A DNA stretch of 40,496 bases from Sediminimonas qiaohouensis DSM 21189. GTDB lineage: Bacteria > Pseudomonadota > Alphaproteobacteria > Rhodobacterales > Rhodobacteraceae. Below the pieces are notes generated by a model, which was not told the DNA's origin, did not search any database, and was given only the letters and a program-made list of their open reading frames with translations. How positions within the stretch are numbered: position 1 is the stretch's first letter; each line of letters starts with the position of its first letter. Made by a program: the position numbers and the translations under genes. Of this stretch, positions 16,409 through 25,118 are shown piece by piece. The DNA is taken from contig NZ_AUIJ01000026.1 in the NCBI RefSeq assembly GCF_000423645.1, positions 1-40,496 of the forward strand. The letters run 5' to 3'.

Positions 16409-16441
16409 CCTCGTGAAAATGTCAACGAAATTTTCACGAGG
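16409..16441. promoter_or_regulatory. Perfect 12-bp inverted repeat upstream of the XRE-cupin operon
   Basis: CCTCGTGAAAAT (16409-16420) and ATTTTCACGAGG (16430-16441) are exact reverse complements separated by GTCAACGAA. The repeat lies 49 bases upstream of the XRE-cupin start, with no T run, which suits an operator more than a terminator. Each arm contains GTGAAAAT, a half-site of the kind read by XRE-family dimers. The likely ligand is the adjacent regulator. It is about 230 bases from the start of the beta-helix gene, so an effect there cannot be excluded. Confidence 0.65.
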
Positions 16442-16674
16442 GGCGCCTAGGTTGGGGGCCGAGGAAGGCCGCCGGTTTGCATTGGATCGCCGCGTTGGCT
16501 GCGTTGCCTTGGGCGCGCTGGCCCGGCTATCGATCGCTGCGGCGCAGCTTGGGCGCTACCGCCATTTACGCGCACCGCAGCATCCCCCGCCGCGTGAGCG
16601 GCATTGCGAAATTACTGACAGAAAGGGGCCATTCGTAGTAGGATTGGCAGGACGCGGACGGAAGCGGTGGAACG

Positions 16675-19600
16675 ATGTCTGGGGATTGGCGCGGCAGGGA
16701 AAGCTTGTTTCGGCGGCTGGCGTCGCGGACGGTCGCGCTCTTTTTTGGCCTGGTTTTGCATGTCCAAGCGCAGCCGGCGCAGGCCGAGGTTGACCTTTGG
16801 CAGTTGCTCGCCGGTGGCGGGGATCAGATCGATCTGCCGGCAGAAGGCACCACAGGCCGCGCCGATGTAAAGGCCGCTGTCACGCTGTTGGGTCCCGAAG
16901 GCGGAACCGCGCTGACCGCGCCCGAAGACGAGGCGATCATCGTCGCCCATGCGGGCAGCGATGTAACGATGGAAAACGTCACCTTCCGCAAGACCGGGCA
17001 GGAGCGCTTTGCCGCTTATGTGAATGGCGGCACCCTTCGGATCACGAACTGCCGGATCGAAGGGGGGTTCGACACGGCATTCCACGTGGAGGCGGGCCGG
17101 CTGGAGCTGTCGGGCTGTCGGATGGCCGGGGCGGGCGCGGCCAAGGTCAGAAACGGGATTACCGCCCAGCCCGGCGCCGCCGTCGCGATCTCGGGTAGCC
17201 GCCTTGAAGGCGCCGGGGAAATCATGGTCTATGCCAACGGCGCGGAGGTGTCGCTTGCGGACGTGACGATCTCGGACGCGGCGCAGCATGCTCTTTTGTT
17301 GCGCGGCCAGGGCGAGGCGCGGATAGACGGGCTACACGTGTCCGGCGAGGCGCAGATCATGCTGGTGGCGGTGCAGGGCGTCTCCGTCACGGGCAGCGAT
17401 GTCGTGCTGGAGGGCGCCGGCGGCAGCGCCGTCTTGGCCCAGGATGCCGCCGATGTTTCATTAACCGGGCTTGATGTGCGCGGGCCATTCGACGGCGGTC
17501 TCATCCTTCAGGGCGGCGGAGGGGGCACGGTCGAGGGGTTCTCTGTGACCGAGGCCGCAATGCCGGTACAAGTGTTGGGCGTCTCCGGGCCCGTGACCCT
17601 TAGGAACGGCCGGATCGAGAGCGCGACAGAAAGCATCAATATCGACGTGTCAGACAGCCGGAACGTGACCGTTGAGCAGGTCCGCGTTCAGGGCGGCGAT
17701 GTCGGCATGCGTCTGTCCGGCGATGTCGCTGGCGCACGCGTGACGCGGTCGGTCTTCAGCGGGCAGGCACGCTACGGCGTTGTGTTGCAGGACATCGCGC
17801 AGGGCGACGGCGGCACACCGCCGGCAATCGAGAACACCACGATCGTTGCGCCGGGCGAGGGGCTGGGGCTTTTCGCCAGTAACGCCGATCTCGTAGAGTT
17901 TCGGGCCAATACGCTGCTTGGAGCGTCGGACAGGGCGATCTATCTCGATCGCAGTTCCCTGATCGGCGCGGCCGATAACAAGCTCTTCTCGGCGCCGACC
18001 GAGGTCGCGCGCACCCTCGTGCTGCGGGATCTGGAAGGGGATTGGGGGCGGCGATTTGTTGCGGACGGCCCGACTGATCCGGTCGAAGGCGGCCCCCTTC
18101 CCGCGGACGGCGGAGCCTCCCTGACCGTTGCAGCCCTTGTCGAGGCAGGCGGGCTGAGCCGGGCAGAGAAATTCGCGCTGGCCGATTTCGCAGGGGGCAA
18201 GGCCGTGGCCGACCCGGTCGCGCTTGAGACGGCCCTGTTGGCCATGCCTGATCTGGGCGAACGAGCGGAGCGGGCGGGGATACGTGTTGGTCTTGCCGCG
18301 CCGGCGGGGCAGGACGGCTGGCTGCCCGATGCCGTCGAGATCGCGCTGATGGACGCGGCTGGCCGCGAACACGTCGTGCGCCCCGGGGATTTTCCCCTAT
18401 CTCTTCTTCCCGGCACTTATGAGATCGCGCTGGACGGCAGGAAAGCGGGCGTGGTGACGATCGCGCCGGGCACGCCGCTGACGCTGCCCGAGCTTGAGCA
18501 ACCCTATCTCGTGTCGCGCAACGATGAGGGCCGGGTTCTGCGGGGGGCCTATCTGCACCTGCGCGGCGAGAAGGTGCTATCGCGCATCCTTGAGGGGTGG
18601 CGGCCGCTTCGCGTGGGCGAATGGATGAGCCGCCGGAGCTACGCGATCGCGCGGCGCGGTGCCGACCGGGATCTGGCCGAGGCGATGATTGAGGAGGCCC
18701 GCACCCGCATCCCCGAACTCGACGAGACGATATCGGCCGAGCGCGCGGCCGGCAACGACGTGCTTGCGGGGCGCCTCTACAATCAGCGGCGGATGTACCT
18801 GGAAATATTGGGAGAGTTCGGAGCTGCGCCTGACATCGGCTGGCTCATCTCAACGCTTGTCGCGAACGATTCCGGTTATCCGGCGACCGACCTGGCCGCC
18901 CGTGCGGAGGCGCGCCTTGGCCGTCTTGAGGACGGGCCCCTGAAGGACCTGGTTGTCTCGCGCCTCAAGCAGGCGCTCGACGACACCGTCGCGCGCAAGG
19001 CGGTGCTGGCGATGGCGCGACTGGGCGACACCTGGGCGCTTGATGTGCTGGCCGCCATGCGCGCCGGGATGGTGCAGGGGGCCAAGCCAACGAATGCCGT
19101 GCCTTGGGGGATCGAAACGCTTGTGCTGGCCGCGCCCGAGGTCGCGCTTGGCCACATGCGCGATTACCTGTCCCGGCTGCAGGAGGTTGGAGAACGCTAC
19201 GCGGCGGGCGATGAAATCGAATGGGGCAGCCTGAAATCGAGGGCGGCATGGCGCAACGCGGGCCTGGCCATGGCCTATCTTGCGCGTCACGGAACAGAGG
19301 CGGACCGGGCGCTGACGATGCTGCCCGTCCCCGCCACGGCCGGTTATGACGGGTTCCTTCCCTTTTCGGCCGATGGCGCAGAGCTTGTGCGCACCTACCT
19401 GGGCGCCGCTCCGCAGGTGCGGCGCGCCCGCATCAACTACTGGACGCGGAAATATGGGCAATGGCTCTGTCCTGCCCTGACACTGGCCGACGCCGATCGC
19501 ACCCGCGAGTTGGTGCTGAACATGGAACAAGTCGTAGCCCGGGCCGTGCGCCGGCAGGTGATCACGGACTACTGGGAAAAGACCCCCAGGGCGCGCAACG

Positions 19601-20412
19601 GCATCGACCGCTCCATCGCCTATGCCATGGGCCTGTCGGCCGCGCATTGTCGCATCACGCCGGAGGTGACGGAGCTTTCCCTTTCCGAAAGCGCAGCGAG
19701 CGAGGAGGAGCGCAAGTTTGAAAACAACGACTACGATCCGCGCTGGTGGGTTCGCCCGGTGCGCGCCCGCCGGATGATGAGCCGGTTTGCCGATGAAAGC
19801 CGCAGCTTGCGTCTTGACGGGCTTGCGCAATACGACACCGATCGGCTCATGGCGATGCTGGCCGAAACGAACGCGGCGGATACGGACCTGGCCCGGGTGT
19901 TCGAGGCCCATCACCGGCTGCTGACGGACGCGTTCGTTAGCCCGCAATGGCCGGTATCCTTCCAATCCGAACGGCGCGTATTCAGGCTTCGGAACGAGGG
20001 GGGAGACGGCTCGATCAGCCTCGCGGGCCATGTCGATATCCGCCCGATCCCGGGTGGCGAGAAGCTGATTGTCGCGATCCGCCACGACATCCGCTCGCCC
20101 GATTTCGGAGGACTAGCCGCAGCGATGAGGGCCCCGGACCGCAAGCCCTTCGAGGTGGATAACAGGCGCCGGATGTTCGAGTTCGTAGAATTGGAGCAAG
20201 ACGGTGTGCTCAAAGAGGCGCAATTCGTTACCTCCACGCCGGCTGGTGTGCTTCTGTTCGAGGTGCCCTTTGATGGCGATCTGGCCAAGAGCTATCTGCG
20301 CATCGGCATGCGCTTCGTCGACACACGCTGGCAATTGGACGTGTCGCTGTTCGACAGTCACCTGGCGGTCGATCGCCGTCGGTTCAGCCGCGAAAGGGAG
20401 GGGGTGCGATGA
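16675..20412 (+). CDS. Large exported beta-helix / alpha-repeat protein, function unknown
   Basis: 1245 residues, ATG 16675 with a weak GGTGG upstream. A Sec signal peptide (core TVALFFGLVLHVQAQPAQA, cleavage likely before EVDLW) predicts export. Residues about 60-435 are a right-handed parallel beta-helix, seen as short, evenly spaced repeats such as VTMENVTFRKTG, LRITNCRIEGG, LELSGCRMAGAG, VSLADVTISDA, VTLRNGRIES and VTVEQVRVQGG. A segment near 560-620 looks like a small beta domain (FPLSLLPGTYEIALDGRKAG). About 640-1020 is helical with HEAT-like pairs (ARKAVLAMARLGDTWALDVL). About 1090-1245 is beta-rich. No pectinase-type catalytic residues were recognised. Its stop overlaps the start of the next gene (ATGA), so the two proteins should be made together. 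Function unknown; adhesion or scaffolding is a guess. Confidence 0.8.
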   Translation: MSGDWRGRESLFRRLASRTVALFFGLVLHVQAQPAQAEVDLWQLLAGGGDQIDLPAEGTTGRADVKAAVTLLGPEGGTALTAPEDEAIIVAHAGSDVTMENVTFRKTGQERFAAYVNGGTLRITNCRIEGGFDTAFHVEAGRLELSGCRMAGAGAAKVRNGITAQPGAAVAISGSRLEGAGEIMVYANGAEVSLADVTISDAAQHALLLRGQGEARIDGLHVSGEAQIMLVAVQGVSVTGSDVVLEGAGGSAVLAQDAADVSLTGLDVRGPFDGGLILQGGGGGTVEGFSVTEAAMPVQVLGVSGPVTLRNGRIESATESINIDVSDSRNVTVEQVRVQGGDVGMRLSGDVAGARVTRSVFSGQARYGVVLQDIAQGDGGTPPAIENTTIVAPGEGLGLFASNADLVEFRANTLLGASDRAIYLDRSSLIGAADNKLFSAPTEVARTLVLRDLEGDWGRRFVADGPTDPVEGGPLPADGGASLTVAALVEAGGLSRAEKFALADFAGGKAVADPVALETALLAMPDLGERAERAGIRVGLAAPAGQDGWLPDAVEIALMDAAGREHVVRPGDFPLSLLPGTYEIALDGRKAGVVTIAPGTPLTLPELEQPYLVSRNDEGRVLRGAYLHLRGEKVLSRILEGWRPLRVGEWMSRRSYAIARRGADRDLAEAMIEEARTRIPELDETISAERAAGNDVLAGRLYNQRRMYLEILGEFGAAPDIGWLISTLVANDSGYPATDLAARAEARLGRLEDGPLKDLVVSRLKQALDDTVARKAVLAMARLGDTWALDVLAAMRAGMVQGAKPTNAVPWGIETLVLAAPEVALGHMRDYLSRLQEVGERYAAGDEIEWGSLKSRAAWRNAGLAMAYLARHGTEADRALTMLPVPATAGYDGFLPFSADGAELVRTYLGAAPQVRRARINYWTRKYGQWLCPALTLADADRTRELVLNMEQVVARAVRRQVITDYWEKTPRARNGIDRSIAYAMGLSAAHCRITPEVTELSLSESAASEEERKFENNDYDPRWWVRPVRARRMMSRFADESRSLRLDGLAQYDTDRLMAMLAETNAADTDLARVFEAHHRLLTDAFVSPQWPVSFQSERRVFRLRNEGGDGSISLAGHVDIRPIPGGEKLIVAIRHDIRSPDFGGLAAAMRAPDRKPFEVDNRRRMFEFVELEQDGVLKEAQFVTSTPAGVLLFEVPFDGDLAKSYLRIGMRFVDTRWQLDVSLFDSHLAVDRRRFSREREGVR

Positions 20413-23400
20413 GACGCTTGCGCATCTGGGCCGCCATACTCGCCCTTACCGCCTTCGGTCAGACCGCCGTGGCGGATGGCTTCAGCGAGGATATCTGCAC
20501 GCGCGGATCTGACGGTGTCTTCTTCGGCCGGGCCTTCACGCTGAGCTATGAATTCCCTGTCAGCAGGCCGCTGGAGGAAGGGGCAACCCCCGCCCATGAC
20601 GGTCTGTTTCCGTCGGCGCCAGCGATGCGTTCCGCCGGGGCGGGGGAGGCGGTGAAATGCAATGGCGGCGGGATGGTTAACGCGATCAACTGCGTGGCCG
20701 AACGTATCGAAGGCGCAAGCGCCGCGGCAACGGGCGCGGCAGCCGAGGCGATGCAAGCCGCAGCAGACGCCGCCCGGGCGGCAGCCGCCTCGGCCTCGGC
20801 CCGGGGTCCATCCGCGGGTGCAGACACCGGCCGCGAAGCCGGGGCAGATGAAGACAGCGCCGTGACCATAACGATGGAATTCCGTCCGGTCTTTGACGCC
20901 GGGACGCCGGCCATGATGTCGATAGAGGCCGCCGGTCCAACCGACATCGCCAGCGACCGCGAGCTGAGCGACGAGGACGCCCGCCAGATGGCGGGCCGCG
21001 TGGCCGAGCAGATGCGCATCCTGCGCGAATGGCAGGTTCCTCTGGACGCGACCCAGACCGAGGCCGTCATCGACGGCGCGCCCCTGGGCGTCGGCGTTCC
21101 GTTCACCGCCGAGGGCGTGCAGGCCGCGACCGACAAGACCCCGGCCTACCGAATGCCTGCGGCCTGTGCCTCGCTCTTTCGCGCGTATGTCGACCGCGAT
21201 GCCTTGCGGCAGCGCCGGGCCGACGTAGCCGAGCGCGCGCAGCGCCTGCGCGACGAAATCGAGCGGCAGCGCGAAGAAGCGGGCGCCCTGGGCTATTTCT
21301 GGGACAGCGAATGGGTCGACCGGGCGGAAGCGTTGGTCGAGCGCCTAGATCAGCAACTGTCGGCAATCGACGGCGAGATTGCCGAGAAGACCGATTATAT
21401 CGACCGGCGCGGTGAGCGGCTGTCGGAAGAAGACCGTGAGCGCGAACTGGAGGCGATCCGATCCGATCCCGAACGCCTGGCCGCCGAGGAGCAGCGCCGG
21501 CGGGACGCCCTGATCGAGGCGGCGCGCGATGCGCGCAAATACAAGTGGCAACTCATCGAGGGCGAGCAAGAATACGCGAAAAAGCTGGCCGCCTATGACG
21601 CCTTGATCAACCGGGCAGAGACGCAGGGCAACGACGCCTATGCCGATCAGCTACGCTCGGACAAGAGCCGCCTGGAAACCGCCCGCGACCAGTGGCGTGA
21701 GCATACCGACAGCGTCTACCAGTCGCGCCTGAGCGAGCAGCAGCGACTTCTGGATCGAAACCGCAGCGAGGGCATCGGCCCGGTGCAGGACGCGACCAGC
21801 CTGTTGCTATCGGAGGGCGAGAACCCGGTCGAAGTGCTGGAAGGGGGGGCACGGGAGGCTGCGCGCGCGTTCGTCTCGGGGCGCGTCGCCACCGATGCGC
21901 GCACGTTGGGCGGCTCGGCCACGGAGGAATACACGCTCGACGATTTCGCGCGCGATCTTGGTGATTCCAATGCGGAAATGTGGGAGAACCCGGAGCTGTT
22001 CGCGCAGCGCTACGGCAGTTATCTGCAAGGGGCGGGCGAGGCTACCAAGGATGCCGTCTCGGATCTCGCCATGCTCGCGGCCGAAGCGGGTGACACGGCC
22101 GGGGAGGCGTTCGAGTCGGGCCTCAGCGATGTCACGGGCCATGAGTTCAACTCCTTTGGCCGCGAGAACCTCGACACGATCGTCGGCGCCGCCGAAACGC
22201 TGTCCGAGGCGGATGCGCTGGCCATCGGCGAGGCAGCAGGGGATCTTGCCGACTACGCCGGGCGCCGCGTCGAGCAATTGGCGGGCCAGGGCGAGGCGGG
22301 CATACGCGAGGCGCTGCGCGGGACGGGCTACGCCACCGCCTCGATCCTTGGCGCTGAAGAGGTCGCGCTTGCCGGTGCGCTCAAAGCGTCGCGCCTGGGC
22401 CGCGCGGCCGGGGACGCCGCCACTGCGGGGAAAGCCGCAGACGCCGCGACCGACGCGGCCCGTGCGGCGGATGCGGCTGGCGATGCCCGGCGCGCAGGAA
22501 ATGCCGCCGGGGCCGCGACGGATGCTGCGCGGGGCGCAGGGCGGATGGACGCCCCGGCACGCAACGCCGCGCACGAAGCGGATGCCGCCCGTGATGTCGC
22601 GCGGAGGACCGATGGCTCGGCTGGCGAGATGACGGCCACGGCAGCCCCCTCAAACCCGGCGCGGACGAGGATTGTTGAGGCCCCCACTGCCCAGCCGGAG
22701 GGATCGCTCGCTGCCGACGGGCCCGTCGGCCTTGACGATGGTAGCGTGAAACGCGCGGAGGGCGCGGTTCGCGACACCCCCGTCGAGGCGCGCCCCGTCG
22801 CGCCCGAAAAGGAAACCCGGGGAATGGCGGACGTGCTGACCGACAGGCGCGCGCCCGACGCCACCGCCACCACGCGCATCGAGCCCGGCCCGGACGCGCC
22901 CGCCAGCACGCGCGTCGAGCCCGGCCCGGATGCCGCCGCCACCACGCGCGTCGAGCCCGGCCCGGACGCCACCGCCAGCACCCGCGTCGAACCGGGCCCG
23001 GATGCCACCGCCACCACGCGCATCGAGCCTGGGCCGGACGCCACTGCCAGCACGCGCATCGAGCCCGGGCCGGATGCCACCGCCACCACCCGCATCGAGC
23101 CCGGCCCGGACGCCACCGCCACCACCCGCGTCGAGCCGGGCCCGGAGTTTGACACAACTATGCGCGACCCCACGCTGGACGCGCCTGTTGGTCGGGCCGC
23201 CGTCGCGCACGATCCGGACGCGACCATGGACCTGGACGCTGACGCTATTGCTGCCAGGATCGACGATCTGCCCGCGGCCGAGCGAGCGCCAGATGCCACA
23301 GGCGGCGTGCGGCCGGAAGGGGAGGCGAAACCGGGGGCCGACTTCACGTTCTACGACAGCCCGGCACGCGCGCCGCCAAAGGCCGAGCGTATCCGGCAAC

Positions 23401-24395
23401 CGCTTGAGGCCGAGCTGCTGGATTCCGCACTGGATACCTCTCCCGATTATCGCTTTTCCGGGTCCCTCGCCTCGCTCGACAACATCCCTGATACCGGCCG
23501 CGTCAGTGGCCCGCCGTTCGAAATACTCACGAAAGGCCCCAACCCCAAACCGCGTGTCATGCCGGGGCGGCTACTGCGGAAACCTGACGGCTCCAACGTC
23601 GTGCTTGGGGACCTGATCGGGACCGGCGCCACCGCGAACATCTTCGAGAATGCCCTTGATCAGAACAAGGTGATCCGGCTGGTCAAGTATTCGGGTGATT
23701 CAAAGAACATGGCCAAGCTTGACCTTGTCGGTCGCCGCGTGGCCGAGGCCGTTCAGGATGCCGACGGCAATGGGCTTTTTCGCACGACGCGGATCGAGGA
23801 CCAGTTCATCATGTCGGACCCGAACGGCGAACGGTGGATGGTGGCAATCGACGAGAACCTGGCCCAAACCGGCGGCGGCATCACCGATGCCAAGACCCGC
23901 TTCGCCCAAAGGCGCCCGAATGCCGCGGAAGAACTGACCATGGCGCTGGCAATCCGGCAGATGAACCGCCGGGGCGTCGTGTGGACCGACCATAAGCTGG
24001 CCAATTTCGACATCGTTCCCAATCCCGAGAGCCCAACGGGGTATCAAATGGTGATCTTCGATACCGGTGGCGTGCGGCCCGTGGCAGGATCGGACCGTTT
24101 CGCCCGCGGACGCAACGCGCAGCGGCTTCAGCGCGTCTTTGACCAGACACCGGCGGCGTCGAAGCGCGGACGGATGCCCATCAAGTTTATCCAGGATCAC
24201 GAAGACGCGCTCAAATTCTTCGACGATCGGGTCTTCGATCCTCCCGATCCGGTTGAGCCGGTTCGCACGGGTCTCACGCCAAACCAGATCAACCGGCCGG
24301 ATCACTACCTTGATCTATCCAGCATGCATCACGACGATCTGGAAGACCTCGCCACAGAGACCTTCGGCCGCGAGATCAGCATCCCCTTCAAGTAG
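20409..24395 (+). CDS. Exported multidomain protein with C-terminal protein kinase-like domain
   Basis: 1328 residues, coupled to the previous gene by ATGA. A signal peptide (core IWAAILALTAFGQTAVA, cleavage before DGFSE) is followed by an Ala-rich stretch (about 90-145), a charged coiled coil (about 257-450), a helical region (about 480-660), a very Ala/Asp/Arg-rich stretch (about 660-760), eight 12-residue repeats (817-912) and a C-terminal kinase-like domain (about 1040-1290). Kinase residues: Gly-rich loop GTGATANIF (1071-1079), lysine K1093 in VIRLVKY, catalytic-loop D1194-H-K1196-L-A-N1199 in VVWTDHKLANFDIV (the D-x-K-x-x-N pattern of kinases, without the HR), and a DFG-like D1218 in VIFDTGG. 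All phosphotransfer residues are therefore present. ILGAEEVALAGALKASRLG at about 643 resembles hydrophobic pre-toxin segments of polymorphic toxins. I know of no family with this whole architecture. Confidence 0.78.
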   Translation: MRRLRIWAAILALTAFGQTAVADGFSEDICTRGSDGVFFGRAFTLSYEFPVSRPLEEGATPAHDGLFPSAPAMRSAGAGEAVKCNGGGMVNAINCVAERIEGASAAATGAAAEAMQAAADAARAAAASASARGPSAGADTGREAGADEDSAVTITMEFRPVFDAGTPAMMSIEAAGPTDIASDRELSDEDARQMAGRVAEQMRILREWQVPLDATQTEAVIDGAPLGVGVPFTAEGVQAATDKTPAYRMPAACASLFRAYVDRDALRQRRADVAERAQRLRDEIERQREEAGALGYFWDSEWVDRAEALVERLDQQLSAIDGEIAEKTDYIDRRGERLSEEDRERELEAIRSDPERLAAEEQRRRDALIEAARDARKYKWQLIEGEQEYAKKLAAYDALINRAETQGNDAYADQLRSDKSRLETARDQWREHTDSVYQSRLSEQQRLLDRNRSEGIGPVQDATSLLLSEGENPVEVLEGGAREAARAFVSGRVATDARTLGGSATEEYTLDDFARDLGDSNAEMWENPELFAQRYGSYLQGAGEATKDAVSDLAMLAAEAGDTAGEAFESGLSDVTGHEFNSFGRENLDTIVGAAETLSEADALAIGEAAGDLADYAGRRVEQLAGQGEAGIREALRGTGYATASILGAEEVALAGALKASRLGRAAGDAATAGKAADAATDAARAADAAGDARRAGNAAGAATDAARGAGRMDAPARNAAHEADAARDVARRTDGSAGEMTATAAPSNPARTRIVEAPTAQPEGSLAADGPVGLDDGSVKRAEGAVRDTPVEARPVAPEKETRGMADVLTDRRAPDATATTRIEPGPDAPASTRVEPGPDAAATTRVEPGPDATASTRVEPGPDATATTRIEPGPDATASTRIEPGPDATATTRIEPGPDATATTRVEPGPEFDTTMRDPTLDAPVGRAAVAHDPDATMDLDADAIAARIDDLPAAERAPDATGGVRPEGEAKPGADFTFYDSPARAPPKAERIRQPLEAELLDSALDTSPDYRFSGSLASLDNIPDTGRVSGPPFEILTKGPNPKPRVMPGRLLRKPDGSNVVLGDLIGTGATANIFENALDQNKVIRLVKYSGDSKNMAKLDLVGRRVAEAVQDADGNGLFRTTRIEDQFIMSDPNGERWMVAIDENLAQTGGGITDAKTRFAQRRPNAAEELTMALAIRQMNRRGVVWTDHKLANFDIVPNPESPTGYQMVIFDTGGVRPVAGSDRFARGRNAQRLQRVFDQTPAASKRGRMPIKFIQDHEDALKFFDDRVFDPPDPVEPVRTGLTPNQINRPDHYLDLSSMHHDDLEDLATETFGREISIPFK
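22857..23144 (+). repeat. Eight tandem 36-bp coding repeats (12-residue TR[IV]EPGPD units)
   Basis: Within the kinase-like gene, eight in-frame 36-bp units encode variants of DATATTRIEPGP (residues 817-912), with the variable positions limited to A/P, T/S and I/V. Codon choice differs between units at wobble positions (GGC/GGG, CGC with ATC or GTC), so the copies are not freshly duplicated. Each unit has two adjacent Thr/Ser before Arg, then an acidic/Pro-Gly linker. A flexible stalk, a peptidoglycan or surface spacer, or a phosphoacceptor array for the kinase domain are all possible. Confidence 0.95.
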
Positions 24396-24668
24396 CGCTG
24401 AACCGTACGATATCGACCATTGCCCTTGTTGTCGGCGAGGTCAAAGTTCTTGCGCCGCGGTGTATCGATGGCAAGCCATCATCCAATGCCTCCAAGTAGC
24501 GCGCGGTGTGGTCGAGCCCTTTGCTGCATGTGATGACCATTCAAACCGGGCGGTCATGGTCCGTCCGCCCACACGCGAGCCCCGTACGCTTTGATCGAAA
24601 TCAGCGACGGCCTTCACCAAGCAGGATAAATCGCGTTTCATGCCTATCCGGTCCTAGGAGTTTTTCCC
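24396..24668. other. Non-coding gap after the kinase-like gene
   Basis: 273 bases with no supportable gene, no clear terminator and no obvious small immunity-type protein on either strand. A ribosome-binding sequence, TAGGAG (24654-24659), belongs to the next frame at 24669. Confidence 0.5.
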
Positions 24669-25118
24669 ATGCAACCTGAGCCACGTCAGACACGCCCGAC
24701 CGGAATACCGTCCTCGGCACTTGCCGCTTGCGCCCTGCTTTTCCTGCCCCTTGTTTTCGTAGCCGGCTCGCTGATCAAGGGCGGCCCGGTTCTGGCGCCG
24801 TTGCCATCCGGCGGTGTGGGCGCGGTGGCGGCGCCCCATCTCGACCGGCTTCTGGATAGTGTGCCGGTGGGTCCGGGCAGCCTCGGTATCCTTTGTGGCG
24901 CAGGGAGTGCGACCTACTCGGATACCCGGCGAGGGCTGATCTACGGACACGCAGGCTGGATCCCGGGCTATGTCTCCAGCCTGAGTCATTATGCCGATCA
25001 CGGCCTGACAGTAGCCTTCCAGATCAATACTGATGCGGGCTTCCTCGACGACTCGAGCGGCGTGGTTTCGGCCCTTGAAAAGGCACTCGCAGATCTCGCG
25101 ATCGGGGCTGTGCGATGA
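24669..25118 (+). pseudogene. Serine hydrolase (beta-lactamase/PBP class C type) with central part deleted
   Basis: 149 residues. The N-terminus has a hydrophobic segment (ALAACALLFLPLVFVAGSLI). The C-terminus reads GHAGWIPGYVSSLSHYADHG then LTVAFQINTDAG, the characteristic end of class C-type serine hydrolases (the HxG loop corresponding to KTG and the following strands). A normal family member has about 350-400 residues. The SxxK nucleophile and YxN motifs are absent, so roughly 200 codons have been lost in frame. The ribosome site is intact, but catalysis should be impossible. Its stop overlaps the start of the hydrolase gene (ATGA), and it may now serve only to couple translation. Confidence 0.7.

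Noticed and set aside
22857-23144. Tandem 36-bp repeats considered as a CRISPR array
   Set aside because: Repeats are contiguous with no unique spacers, diverge at wobble positions and are in frame within a large gene.
22328-23347. Repetitive Ser/Gly/Ala-rich minus-strand frames opposite the kinase-like gene
   Set aside because: They are antisense translations of the 36-bp coding repeats and Ala-rich region, with no start signal of their own.
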